Below are positions 43,643 to 53,598 of a stretch of 64,000 bases of DNA, piece after piece. The notes below the pieces were generated by a model. That model was not told the origin of the DNA and searched no databases. It was given only the letters and a program-made list of their open reading frames with translations. The translations under genes were made by a program, and so were the position numbers. The stretch's first letter is position 1, and each line of letters opens with the position of its first letter. The stretch lies in the NCBI RefSeq assembly GCF_902459805.1, contig NZ_CABPST010000014.1, forward strand, positions 105,926 through 169,925. Direction: 5' to 3'. The DNA is from Pandoraea bronchicola (GTDB taxonomy: Bacteria; Pseudomonadota; Gammaproteobacteria; Burkholderiales; Burkholderiaceae).

Positions 43643-46600
43643 GCCGCCCGTCTGACGGGGTGGGGCGGGGCGACCCTGATCCCCAAGGTGTTGTTCTCGG
43701 CCTCTGTCTTTGCACTGATAGACGCAGTGGCAACGTCCCCTCCGACGCCTGCAGTCACCCCGGCGACGATGGAGGTGATGAGATTGACTCTTGCCTCGCG
43801 CTCGGATTGGGAGAGATCCTGTCCGGACTTGTCACCGGCTGCGAGCAGGCTACCCAGCAGCGATCCTGCCGCAGCGCCCATCGCGCCCGCGCCGCAGTTC
43901 CCGCTAGAAGCCGCGCCACCTGCACAACCTGTCACTGCATGTAATGCTGCCTTCGATGCCGGATCAAGGTTTTCGCCCAGCGCCTTGATCTCCTTGGCAG
44001 CGAGACCTTGCAGGTAGTTCACCGTTGCGCGCGTTGCCATCTCTCCGGCAGCGCCAGTGACGTTGCCGCTGATCCCTGCTGTGATGGCGCTGACGATTAA
44101 GCGATAGTCGCCGCCCGGTCCCCACTTCTTTGCATCGGCGAGTTGCTGGTTTAACCGCGCACGTTGCTCGGGGTCGGTGGTTTTCTTCAACTGGGCCTCG
44201 ATGGCCTCAGCCTCCTTAGCCCGATTCCCCACAAAAGTGCTGACCTCGCGTTGCAGCGTCTGCATGATTTCGAAGCTGGTTTCGATTTGCTCCTTGTCGA
44301 ACTTGTTGGCGAGGGCGCCGCTGCCGTCCTTGTCGGACGACACATCGCGATTGACGGCAGCGACCGTCTCTTCTGCCGTCTGACCGGTTCGCTCGCGTTG
44401 GCTGGCTTCGTTGGTAATCTCGATAACGCCTGCGCTGATGCCGCTGCGCGTTGTGCTCGACGCGCTATCGCCCGCCGCCACCACAACCGGGGGGGCGATG
44501 CTCACCGGCCCCGTCTTCGGCAGGTCGCTGCCGGGCGTGGCGTTCGCGCCAGTCTGCGCGTCTCCCTTTTGGTCTGTCCCAACCTTGGCGTTCTCTCCGC
44601 CGCCCGTGCTGAAACCGCCACCCAGACTGATGCCGAAGGCGTCGTACTCTGCGTGGTTTTCCACATCGCGCGTCGTCAACGAGCCGGTTTTCAGACGGTT
44701 CCTATCCTCATCAGCCGCCTTATCGGTCGACGCGATGATGGCGCCGGTCAGATCGGTGTTGCCTTTGACGGTGACGTCGAAACCCCCATCGCCCGCCTTG
44801 ATCCCCGACTGCTCCGTCACGCTCGCGAAATCGCTATTGATCTGCTGATGGCTGACGTTGATGCTGCCGGACGCGCCGCCAACCCCGACCGTCGCACTTC
44901 CATTGATCGATTGATCCTTGGACGCGTACGCACTCGTGTCCTGCAGGCTTTCGATGTTCAGGTCACCGCCAATGTTGGCAACGACCCGCTCGCCGACCAC
45001 CGTGCCACCGCGAATATTGGTGTCGCCACCAGACACGATCTCCGCCACGCCGCCCGCCACGATGTGGCTGTTGCGTTGCGTCACGTCCTTCCCATCCGCC
45101 TTGCCACGCGACGCGCTGGCGTTGGCCGTCACCCCCATCGTCGGTGAGCCATTGGCGCCCAGGGAAATACCCAGCCCGATACCGCCGGACACGCCGGAGG
45201 ATGTGCGGTGGTGCTCTGAGGTGTCGGTAGCCGCAAGGATGTCGAGCGTGCCGTCGGACGTGAGCTTGACGTCCTGCCCGGCAGCGATCTCACTGCCGCG
45301 AACGAGCAGCGACGATTGATCGCCGTCCCCGGTGGCCGCGACGGTGACGTTGCCGCCAGCGCGGACGGTAGAGCCGTTAGACGCGGTGCTGTCGTTGGTC
45401 TCGCGGCTCGTCTGCTTCGATCCACCCACCGTGACCGAGACGTTGACGCTGGCCGCATCCTTGAGGTTCTTGACCGAATCGGCAGCGTTCTTCACCGCGA
45501 GTCCGCCCGCCGCGACACCGAGGGCCTTCATGCGAGCGTCGTCGACCTTGCCCACGGCCTTACCCATCTGGGCGACGGTCTGGGCCGCGTTCAGCAGCGG
45601 ATTGGATACGGCGATCGTCAATCCCGTCTGCTTCACCTCCCGCTCATGCACGCGCTGCTCGGATTCCGCGCTCTCCGCAATCGAAACGCGTTTTCCCGCA
45701 ATATTCACGTCGCCGTCGCGCGCAACGACCGTGCTGCCTTCCTGCTGATAGTCGTTGCCTGCGCCAATCGCTACATCGCCACTGACCGAGCCAATGACAC
45801 TGCCCGTCTGGCTAACCTCCTCGCGACGTTGTTTATCCTTCTCGGATCGACTGCCGATCGTGACGCTGAAGCCACTGCCAAAGACACCGGTCGTCGTCTT
45901 TTCCGTCACGCTCAGTGAGTTGCTTTCGTCGGCGGCAGACGCAATCGTCACGTTGCGTTTCGCGCCGATGGTCATGTCGCCATCCGCGACGACTTGCGAC
46001 CCGGTGATGGTGACGTCGCGGCCTGCGGCAATCGTGACGGCGTCGCCTGAGAGCGTGCTGCCCGTTGTGCGGGTGCCGTGACTGTCGCGATAGCTTTCCT
46101 CCGTCGTGGACGAGAGCAGGCCGTTGCGGGTGCTTTGCGACCAGCGTGTGTCGTCATATCGGGCTGAGGCGCCACCGACGGTCACGTCCCCTGTCGCGAT
46201 GATCTTGAGGTCCGAAGTGCCCGCCGCGGTCGAGGGTCGCTTTGTGCCGGGCACCGCGTCATCGCTTGCCCCGGCGCTCAGATAGGCGCCGAGAATCCTG
46301 ACATCGCCGGGCGTGCCTTCGCCGCTCGTGACATAAGCGGTGACACCGCGCTCATCCAGTAGTCGCCCAATCGCCTCGGCTTGCCCTGCGGCAATGCCAA
46401 TGCCGCCTTGCCCGTGAATTCGACTGCCTTGTACGCTTTCCGCATAGGAATCGACCGTCGCCGCGTACGTGTCGCCGTTCACGCGCCCCGTGTCGGTGAC
46501 GGTGTCGATCGCTGCTCCGATCTCGACATCTCTCGCCGCGGCGATAACGACACGCTTGCCAGCATCGACGTTGGCAGCAGTGCCAGAGACGTCGCGTCCG

Positions 46601-49600
46601 GCCATGAACGTCGCGTCGCCTCCCGCATGAATGGCGGACGAGACGTTTTGCGTGACCTGGGTACGACTATGACTCTCGCTCGATCCGCCGCCGAACTCGC
46701 GGCCCGACGCGATCGTTCCCAGCAACAAGTCACGCCCGGCGGCGAGATCGACATTGCCCCCGGCGTCGATGGCCGCACCGGTGACCGAGAGGTCCCGGCC
46801 CGCGGTAATCACCACGGCATCTCGTGCATCGATGTGGCCGGGCGATTCGATGGCCGTGGTCTTGCCGCTCTGGGCGTTCTTTACCCATTCGTTGGTGCGG
46901 CTCTGGCTCGTGACAACAACATCGCGTCCCGCTGTGACGTGAACCCGCTCGCCCGCGATCTCGCCGCCGATATTCCGGAAATCGCGCTCCGCGACGACAT
47001 CGACCATGCCAGCGTTGCCTTGTTCCGCAGAACCACCGAGACCGCCGGAGCTACCGATCACACCGCGATTCTCAACGTCGAACGCGCGGATTCGCGTGCT
47101 TGAATCGCCAACGATCTGGCCGCTGTTGCTGACTTGATTCGTTGCCTCGACGATGACGTCGCGCCCCGTCACCAACGCACCGCCGGGTTGCATCACGACG
47201 CGTTTGCCATGCGCGAGGTATACCGTCGGCACAAGCACTGTGGCGGACGTGCCGTCGGGCAGTGTCACCGTCTGGCGGACCAGCCAAACGATATCGTCGG
47301 TGAGGGCCCGCAGTTGCTCGGGCGTCAGGCGAATGCCCACGCGCAGTTCCAGATCGCGGCCCGCTCTCGCCCCTTGCGCGAGAAGCGTTCGGAATTCCGC
47401 GTCAATGGCCGCCGATGCGCCGCTGTCGCGACCGTTCAGTGAGGCGCGCCCGGTCAGTTCCAGAATCTGCTCGCGCACCAGCTTCGCTTCGTAGAAGCCG
47501 TCGCCGATGCGGCGCTCGACATGGGCAGGTGCTATGCCGAGAAGATCCAGCATGTAGTTGCTGGAGACGAAGGTGCCACGGTCGGTAAATCGGGAGTCAG
47601 TCTCCACGAGGTACGGGTGGCCGGGTGTCTCAACAACGCTGAAGAGAGCGCTGCGCGGGAGCGTCAGACCAGGAATTCCGCCCGAAGCGGTATCGAGGGT
47701 CTGAACGGCACCCGAGACATCGGGCACGGCGGGCGTGGCGACCGGCGTGTCGACGGGCACTGGCTTGCCCGTGGAGACGGTTGCCCGGCCGGCGTCGACG
47801 GCGACGCGTTGCGACGTACCGACATCGCTATCCGTTTGACGGCTACCGATGACGGTCCCGTCAACGGTAGCCGTTTCAATCGTGATGTCGCGACCACGAA
47901 GGTGGGTTGTCCCGTTCGACGAGATCAGGCTTTGAAGACCGCCCACGATAGACCGGCGTTCGGCGATATCGAAATTGACCGAAATTATCGAACTGTTGCT
48001 GTTTCCGCGCTTTTCGTGCCAATACAGATCGGACGATTGCCCGATGCGTTCCACGCGCTCCAGCCCGATGCTGCGGCTCGTAATCTGAGCGCCATTGCCG
48101 CGAACGTGAATGTTGCCGCCGGCACTGATCGTCGCTGCATGATTCAACGCGGTGCCGTTGTCGACGTTCAGACGAATCGTGCCTTGCGACGTGAGGATGG
48201 CCGGGTCGGCAACGTCGCCCAGGACATCGGTCTTGCTGTGGGTCGTAATGTGACGGCGGAATTCGTTGTTGTCGCGATTGTCAGGAATGCCATATCCGCG
48301 ACGGAAGATGCGCGCACCTTCGTCGAGCGCACCGGTGATGGTGTTCCTCGACTGATCGACTACCGTCGGGCGGATATGCACCGCCGGATCGAAGTCGGGC
48401 CAGAACTGAATGACCCAGTTGCCTTGGTCGTCCTCGTGAATGGCCTCGAAATGCTGAACGGCGCGCTGCGTGATGTTGCGGGTGCGATAGTCCCTCGTGA
48501 AGCCATTGGCCAGATGCACCTCGACGATGGGTTTTGCCAGCGAGAATGTTCTGGCCTCGACGTCGAGCGCCGTGAGTCCGCGCTTCGGAATGGTGACTCT
48601 GATGGGGCTGCCAACCGCATTTAGCTTCTCGCTGGAGAGTGCGGCGCGTTCTTCCCGGGACCAACGCCATTGCGTGAAGACCTGATTGCGGGGATTGGGC
48701 ACTTCTCGGGAGCTTTTGAATTTGCGGCCTCGCGCGTCGGTCTCCGTATAGAACTCCTCGATCATGGGGGGCTCGCCGTCGACGCTCAGACTGTGGCTCA
48801 CGTGGACCGTCGGTAGCTCTTCACACGTGCCGCCACCCGCAGCGCATCGGGCGCGGCTGTCGGCGTCGGGAATGGCCACATAGCCGGCAATCCACAGATC
48901 GCGGACCTGCCGGGTTTCCTCTTCCTGCGCACCTCGCACGACGTTGACGAAGCTACGATCGTTCACGAACTCGTGTGTCGCGATATCGACGTCTGCACCG
49001 GCCTCCACAACGGCCGACCGATTGATGAATCGTGCCGACTGCTGTGTCAGGAAGCCCTGCGCATCGCGCGCTTCGCCAGCGGCTACGCGCAGGCCGCCAA
49101 GGCTGTATAGCGTTGCGCCGCTCTCGTTGAGAACATCGCCGGTCGCGAAGAGGTCGAGTTGTCGCGTCGCCGCCAGCACAGCACGATCTCCCGTGTTGCT
49201 CACGCGCTTGCCGTCAAAGCGGATTCGACCGCCGATAACGGCCCCGGTATTGACAAACCGAACGCTGTGCAGCCTGACGTCGTCGCCGTCGATGCGGGTC
49301 TCGTTGGTGATGTCGCCGGCCACGTTGAGGTGAACCGATCCGCCTCTCATACGGCCTTGCTCCGCGTTGACGAGATGGGCGGCGTTCACTGTGAGTTGCT
49401 TGATCGCCCCTAACGCGCCGTGCACGCGTAGCAAGCCGCCGACGTCGAGCGTCAGATTGCCGTTCGCCTGCCAACCGTGATCGGCGCTATAGGTGAAGTC
49501 GCCCGGCAGCGTAATGCTCAGATCATTTCCTGCGCGCAATCGTGCGGTGCCGAGCAAGCTGCCGGCGCGGAGTTTCAGATGCTGATTGACGGCAATTTCG

Positions 49601-52600
49601 CCCGAACGATGGTCCAGTACATCGACTGCGACGCACGCGTCGCGACGCGCCTGCACGTTTCCCGTGTTCTCGAACGCCCGGGTTCGTCCGGTGTCTTGCC
49701 AGGTGACGCGGATATCTGTGCCGGAGAACATCGTGCCGGCGTTGCCGAGCTTGTCCCGCACACTCAGCAAAAGATCGGTCCCGGCACTGATGTACGCATT
49801 CGGTCCGTTCATCAATGCGAACGTTGTAATCGAAACGCCACCGTTGCCGCCAATCAATCCGACAGGACGATTTCGCGTGGCGTCGAGCGTCAGCGCGTTC
49901 AGAATTGCTTCGGCTGTGATGGACAGATCGCCGCCGCTGCGCGTGCCGTTGACGATGCGGCCGTCGGTGTTGTCGAGCATTGCGGCGCGCACGCTGAGGT
50001 CGTTGTCCCCGCCAATCGACGGATCGCCCGCGGTTTCGATGCTGCCGCGTGTGTTGTCGAGCCTCCCGTTCGTCGCCAGCTTCAGGGCCTTGCCTGCATG
50101 GATGCGGCCGTCAATGTTCGACATATCGCCGGTCGAAGTGATGGCAAGCGCGCCGTTGGCCAGCAGCCGCCCAAGCTGGTTGTCGACGTCCTTGGTTGAC
50201 GTGAGCGTGAGCGATGTACCGGCGGCGATTCGCGCGCCGTCGATGTTGTCGATGCCGCTGGCCCGCAGGGTGATGGCCCCATTACCCGCGATGCTGCCCG
50301 CATGATCCGGCGTGCGCCTCGAGGACGCGCGATTGCGCAGCCGCTCAATGACGGCAATGTCGATGGCACCCGTTCCCGCATTGGCGAAGCTGCCGCCCGC
50401 GTTATCCAAGGCTCGCGCAGACACGTCCATCCGCCCGCGAGCGTCGCTGACCTCGACCTTGCCGTCGGTATTGTCGAAATGGTCGGCAACGTTGATGCGC
50501 AACACGTCGCGGGCGCTCACCCGACCGGCGCGGTTGGCGAAGCTGCCGCCGATGTCGACGTCCAGATGGCTGCCCGCTGCGAGGTATCCCGCGTGGTTGG
50601 CGACATCGGCGCCGACTTTCAGTGCGAGAGCATCACCGGCATGCAAACGGCCGTCGGTGTTGTCCAGACTTCCGGCATCGACCGAGATGTTTGCGTTCGC
50701 CGCAATGGAACCGCCGCCCGTGTTGTCCAACGCGTTCCGGACAATGACCACCGTTTTCGCATGACCGCTGTTCAGCAGCTTGCCTTTGGCGTTGTCGAGG
50801 CGAGCGGCGCGCAAAAGCAACGTGTCGCTGGCCTCGACCGAACCCGCGCGGTTGTCGAACGTATCGCGAACGTTCAGCGTTACGGCGGCCGCGGCCAATT
50901 CTCCCGACACATTGCTCAAGTGCTCCGCCACAGTTGACTTCAGGGTCCGCATGGCGGTCATGCGCCCGTCGGCGTTGTCCACCGATTTGGCATCGAGCAG
51001 CAAGTTGCCATTCGTGCCGATGCGCCCGCCTCGGTTATCGACCGTTTGCCCGTTGACGGAGAGAACGCCGTCTCCGGCGTGCGCCACCGTGCCTTTCTCG
51101 TTTTCGAATTCGGAGACGTCGATTGTGGCGTCGCGCGTGGCCAGATGAATCGAGCCTGAGTGATTGCTCAAGCGATTGGCAATGCGCAAACGCGCCAGAT
51201 CGCGGGTGCCGGTGCCAGTCTGGATGATTTTTCCCGAGCGATTTGTCAGTGCCCGGGCAGACACGGCAAGCGAACTCGCTTGAAGCTCGCCGAGGGAGTT
51301 GTCGACGGCGTCTGCGTCAAGGGTCAACGCCTCGCCGGCGCTTACGATGCCTCGCGTGTTGTCGAACGCCCCGCGAGCGGCAACGGCGACCCGGTGTCGC
51401 GCGACGACGTGTCCGCCCACGTTGAGCAAATCGCCTGCGGCGTTTGCGAAGAGCGATTCCTGAGCGGTCCATTTACCGCGATTGAAGAGTGATGTGGCGT
51501 CGAGCCGGACGTTGCCACGTCCGGCAATTTCACCCACTGCGGTGTCGAAACGACCGTTCTCGATGCCTCTGTCGGCGTATAGGCGGAGGTCGGCGTTACC
51601 AAGGGCGAGCATGCGCCCGCCGAGGTTCTCGATATGGACGGCCTTTAGCGAAAACAGCCCGCCGGATTGCATCAGCCCGGCCGTGTTCGTCAACTCACCA
51701 CGCAGTGCTGCTGTCAGCGATTGCTTGACTGAGAGGGTGCCTCGATCATTGCGCCAGTCGTTCGCCTCGATGGACATGGCGCCGTTGGTAGCGAAGGTTC
51801 CGCCCACGTTCTCGACCGTACCGGTGCCGAGATGGAACTTGCCAGTGCCGGCATGCTCGATCTTGCCGGCCGTGTTGTCGAGTTGGCCGGACCTCAGCAA
51901 CAAGTCGTTGCTGTTGACGAGTATGTGGCCCTCACGATTGCCCAGCGAACCGGAGAGGGTGATCCGGAGCGGGGACGTCGCTCCCCATTGCTCGATGCGC
52001 CCCTTATGGTTACGCAGCCCGGCGCCGTCGATGAAGAGGCCGGAGGTGCGCAGGGTCGCACCCTCGTGAATCACGTCGCGGCGCGCGGTGATCTGCGTCA
52101 TCCCGCCGATCTGCGTGGTTGCGTAAGCCATCGTGATGGCGCCGCTGCGCGCGTTCATGCGGAGCCCGCGCAGCGCGGTCGACGTCGAGCCGGTCAGATC
52201 GATCGCGTCTGCAAGCAACCGGATGTCGCCGGTGGCGGCATGGTTGCCTCCCGCTTGGAGCAAGCCGGTCGTCGTGAGCGAAATGTTCCCCGTCGCCCCC
52301 TGTGTTCCGTCAGCGTTGGCGCCTGCCGCGATGACGCCCGATGAGGCGAGCGCCGCAGCATTGGCGACGAGATGCTGGCCCGCAGACGCTTTGCCGGTGT
52401 GGTGCCACGTGCCTGCGGCGTCGAGCGTCACGTCGCGCGCGCCACGCACGCTGCCCGCGCTAAACAGATTCCGCCCGGTGCCGAGCGTCAATTGACCGTC
52501 GGTCGCCACATCGCCGCTGATTGACAGGTCGCCTGCGGACGCTATGCGGAGGTCCTCGGGCGCTTGCAGCTTGCCGCCAATCTGAAGCCGCCCGGCGGCG

Positions 52601-53589
52601 TTAAGCGTCAGCGCTCCCTGATGGGCAATGACTTGCCCATCCAGATTGACGCCCACGCCCGTTTCCGTGCCGATGAGTCGGATCTTTCCGGCGTACATGC
52701 CACCGAGTCGGGAGAGGTCCAGCGCAAACGCGGGCGCGCCGCTCGACGACGCCCGGCTCTCGCGGATATCGAATGATGCGGCGTCGATGTCGTTCAGGCC
52801 AGCAATGACGTCCAGCTGCCGCGCATGCACGGCGGCGTTGACCTCGACGGCGCGGGCGAGCAGGGCGGCATGCTCCAGATTGCCGGCGTTCAGGCCGGCG
52901 CCGGTAATGCGCAGGAGGCCATCCGTGACACGAAAGGCTTCGAGTGATCCACTGCCGCCAAACACCGGCATGCCGGTCGTGAGGACGCCGCGAGACGTGT
53001 TGATGAAGCCACAGCCGTCGCACGTCAGCCCGTTGGGATTGCTGATGATGACTTCGGCACGACGCCCTGCGACTTCGAGATAGCCGGTGAGACTCGACGG
53101 CAGCGCCCCGCTCACCTGATTGACGATGATGCGTGCGGGGGCGCCAGTGAGATTGGGGTTGCCCGGCACGAGTCCGCCCATCTGCGTTTGGACGATGGTG
53201 TGCGAATTGTTGAGAATCGCGCCCTGCGTCGGCACGTCGAACTGCTGATACTGGTTCTGCGAGACCCCCGCCGCGCTGGGCGTGGTGATGTTCACGAGCG
53301 GCAGGCCGTTGGGCGTCGCACTGACACCGGGCGCGTGCGGCCCGGGGGCGGCGACAATTTGCGACGACGCCGTGACCGGGAAGCCGAGGGCGACCAGCGC
53401 GGACATGACGGCCGCACTGAATGGGCGCAACAGGTGTTGATGAGGTGTGGACGGTATCGCGCCACCCACCCGCCGTCGGCGCGCACTGCGCCCGCTGCCG
53501 GGTGTCCGCCCGCGGCGAACGTTTTCGCCGACGGCAACCCACTGGCGTCGGACATGGCTGAAGATCAGACGAAAGCAACGTGTATTCAT
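43528..53589 (-). CDS. cdiA: CdiA/filamentous hemagglutinin-type TpsA exoprotein (frame broken before toxin)
   Basis: 3353 residues. The extended Sec signal (MNTRCFRLIFSHVRRQWVAV) leads into the TPS secretion domain with ISNPNGLTCDGCGFINTSRG. About residues 300-1400 are beta-helical FHA repeats (many 'NTDGRI', 'DNTGG' units). About 1480-1850 is a non-repetitive region rich in charged and aromatic residues (IAGYVAIPDADSRARCAAGG), probably receptor-binding. FHA-2 repeats follow, then the pretoxin (NKFDKEQIETSFEIMQTLQR) and PT-VENN domain ending TEAENNTLG. After that the frame gives an unrelated 55-residue tail, while the toxin continues one frame away. It delivers its CT into neighbouring cells and depends on CdiB, 9 bases upstream. 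Confidence 0.9.
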   Translation of the reverse strand: MNTRCFRLIFSHVRRQWVAVGENVRRGRTPGSGRSARRRRVGGAIPSTPHQHLLRPFSAAVMSALVALGFPVTASSQIVAAPGPHAPGVSATPNGLPLVNITTPSAAGVSQNQYQQFDVPTQGAILNNSHTIVQTQMGGLVPGNPNLTGAPARIIVNQVSGALPSSLTGYLEVAGRRAEVIISNPNGLTCDGCGFINTSRGVLTTGMPVFGGSGSLEAFRVTDGLLRITGAGLNAGNLEHAALLARAVEVNAAVHARQLDVIAGLNDIDAASFDIRESRASSSGAPAFALDLSRLGGMYAGKIRLIGTETGVGVNLDGQVIAHQGALTLNAAGRLQIGGKLQAPEDLRIASAGDLSISGDVATDGQLTLGTGRNLFSAGSVRGARDVTLDAAGTWHHTGKASAGQHLVANAAALASSGVIAAGANADGTQGATGNISLTTTGLLQAGGNHAATGDIRLLADAIDLTGSTSTALRGLRMNARSGAITMAYATTQIGGMTQITARRDVIHEGATLRTSGLFIDGAGLRNHKGRIEQWGATSPLRITLSGSLGNREGHILVNSNDLLLRSGQLDNTAGKIEHAGTGKFHLGTGTVENVGGTFATNGAMSIEANDWRNDRGTLSVKQSLTAALRGELTNTAGLMQSGGLFSLKAVHIENLGGRMLALGNADLRLYADRGIENGRFDTAVGEIAGRGNVRLDATSLFNRGKWTAQESLFANAAGDLLNVGGHVVARHRVAVAARGAFDNTRGIVSAGEALTLDADAVDNSLGELQASSLAVSARALTNRSGKIIQTGTGTRDLARLRIANRLSNHSGSIHLATRDATIDVSEFENEKGTVAHAGDGVLSVNGQTVDNRGGRIGTNGNLLLDAKSVDNADGRMTAMRTLKSTVAEHLSNVSGELAAAAVTLNVRDTFDNRAGSVEASDTLLLRAARLDNAKGKLLNSGHAKTVVIVRNALDNTGGGSIAANANISVDAGSLDNTDGRLHAGDALALKVGADVANHAGYLAAGSHLDVDIGGSFANRAGRVSARDVLRINVADHFDNTDGKVEVSDARGRMDVSARALDNAGGSFANAGTGAIDIAVIERLRNRASSRRTPDHAGSIAGNGAITLRASGIDNIDGARIAAGTSLTLTSTKDVDNQLGRLLANGALAITSTGDMSNIDGRIHAGKALKLATNGRLDNTRGSIETAGDPSIGGDNDLSVRAAMLDNTDGRIVNGTRSGGDLSITAEAILNALTLDATRNRPVGLIGGNGGVSITTFALMNGPNAYISAGTDLLLSVRDKLGNAGTMFSGTDIRVTWQDTGRTRAFENTGNVQARRDACVAVDVLDHRSGEIAVNQHLKLRAGSLLGTARLRAGNDLSITLPGDFTYSADHGWQANGNLTLDVGGLLRVHGALGAIKQLTVNAAHLVNAEQGRMRGGSVHLNVAGDITNETRIDGDDVRLHSVRFVNTGAVIGGRIRFDGKRVSNTGDRAVLAATRQLDLFATGDVLNESGATLYSLGGLRVAAGEARDAQGFLTQQSARFINRSAVVEAGADVDIATHEFVNDRSFVNVVRGAQEEETRQVRDLWIAGYVAIPDADSRARCAAGGGTCEELPTVHVSHSLSVDGEPPMIEEFYTETDARGRKFKSSREVPNPRNQVFTQWRWSREERAALSSEKLNAVGSPIRVTIPKRGLTALDVEARTFSLAKPIVEVHLANGFTRDYRTRNITQRAVQHFEAIHEDDQGNWVIQFWPDFDPAVHIRPTVVDQSRNTITGALDEGARIFRRGYGIPDNRDNNEFRRHITTHSKTDVLGDVADPAILTSQGTIRLNVDNGTALNHAATISAGGNIHVRGNGAQITSRSIGLERVERIGQSSDLYWHEKRGNSNSSIISVNFDIAERRSIVGGLQSLISSNGTTHLRGRDITIETATVDGTVIGSRQTDSDVGTSQRVAVDAGRATVSTGKPVPVDTPVATPAVPDVSGAVQTLDTASGGIPGLTLPRSALFSVVETPGHPYLVETDSRFTDRGTFVSSNYMLDLLGIAPAHVERRIGDGFYEAKLVREQILELTGRASLNGRDSGASAAIDAEFRTLLAQGARAGRDLELRVGIRLTPEQLRALTDDIVWLVRQTVTLPDGTSATVLVPTVYLAHGKRVVMQPGGALVTGRDVIVEATNQVSNSGQIVGDSSTRIRAFDVENRGVIGSSGGLGGSAEQGNAGMVDVVAERDFRNIGGEIAGERVHVTAGRDVVVTSQSRTNEWVKNAQSGKTTAIESPGHIDARDAVVITAGRDLSVTGAAIDAGGNVDLAAGRDLLLGTIASGREFGGGSSESHSRTQVTQNVSSAIHAGGDATFMAGRDVSGTAANVDAGKRVVIAAARDVEIGAAIDTVTDTGRVNGDTYAATVDSYAESVQGSRIHGQGGIGIAAGQAEAIGRLLDERGVTAYVTSGEGTPGDVRILGAYLSAGASDDAVPGTKRPSTAAGTSDLKIIATGDVTVGGASARYDDTRWSQSTRNGLLSSTTEESYRDSHGTRTTGSTLSGDAVTIAAGRDVTITGSQVVADGDMTIGAKRNVTIASAADESNSLSVTEKTTTGVFGSGFSVTIGSRSEKDKQRREEVSQTGSVIGSVSGDVAIGAGNDYQQEGSTVVARDGDVNIAGKRVSIAESAESEQRVHEREVKQTGLTIAVSNPLLNAAQTVAQMGKAVGKVDDARMKALGVAAGGLAVKNAADSVKNLKDAASVNVSVTVGGSKQTSRETNDSTASNGSTVRAGGNVTVAATGDGDQSSLLVRGSEIAAGQDVKLTSDGTLDILAATDTSEHHRTSSGVSGGIGLGISLGANGSPTMGVTANASASRGKADGKDVTQRNSHIVAGGVAEIVSGGDTNIRGGTVVGERVVANIGGDLNIESLQDTSAYASKDQSINGSATVGVGGASGSINVSHQQINSDFASVTEQSGIKAGDGGFDVTVKGNTDLTGAIIASTDKAADEDRNRLKTGSLTTRDVENHAEYDAFGISLGGGFSTGGGENAKVGTDQKGDAQTGANATPGSDLPKTGPVSIAPPVVVAAGDSASSTTRSGISAGVIEITNEASQRERTGQTAEETVAAVNRDVSSDKDGSGALANKFDKEQIETSFEIMQTLQREVSTFVGNRAKEAEAIEAQLKKTTDPEQRARLNQQLADAKKWGPGGDYRLIVSAITAGISGNVTGAAGEMATRATVNYLQGLAAKEIKALGENLDPASKAALHAVTGCAGGAASSGNCGAGAMGAAAGSLLGSLLAAGDKSGQDLSQSEREARVNLITSIVAGVTAGVGGDVATASISAKTEAENNTLGIRVAPPHPVRRAACRTHKAVSAAGVMATSLIQRLRAEPLRPLKAAMSLTS
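44218..44576 (-). repeat. 359-bp direct repeat of pretoxin region, main cdiA copy
   Basis: The partner of 41863-42221. It contains a run of seven identical bases at 44489-44495 that is interrupted in the orphan copy. Confidence 0.85.
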
Positions 53590-53598
53590 GGGTGGGAC

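Noticed and set aside
47521-48624. 367-residue plus-strand open frame, with many others across 44-55 kb
   Set aside because: Shadows of cdiA and cdiB; Arg/Val/Asp-rich and without family features.
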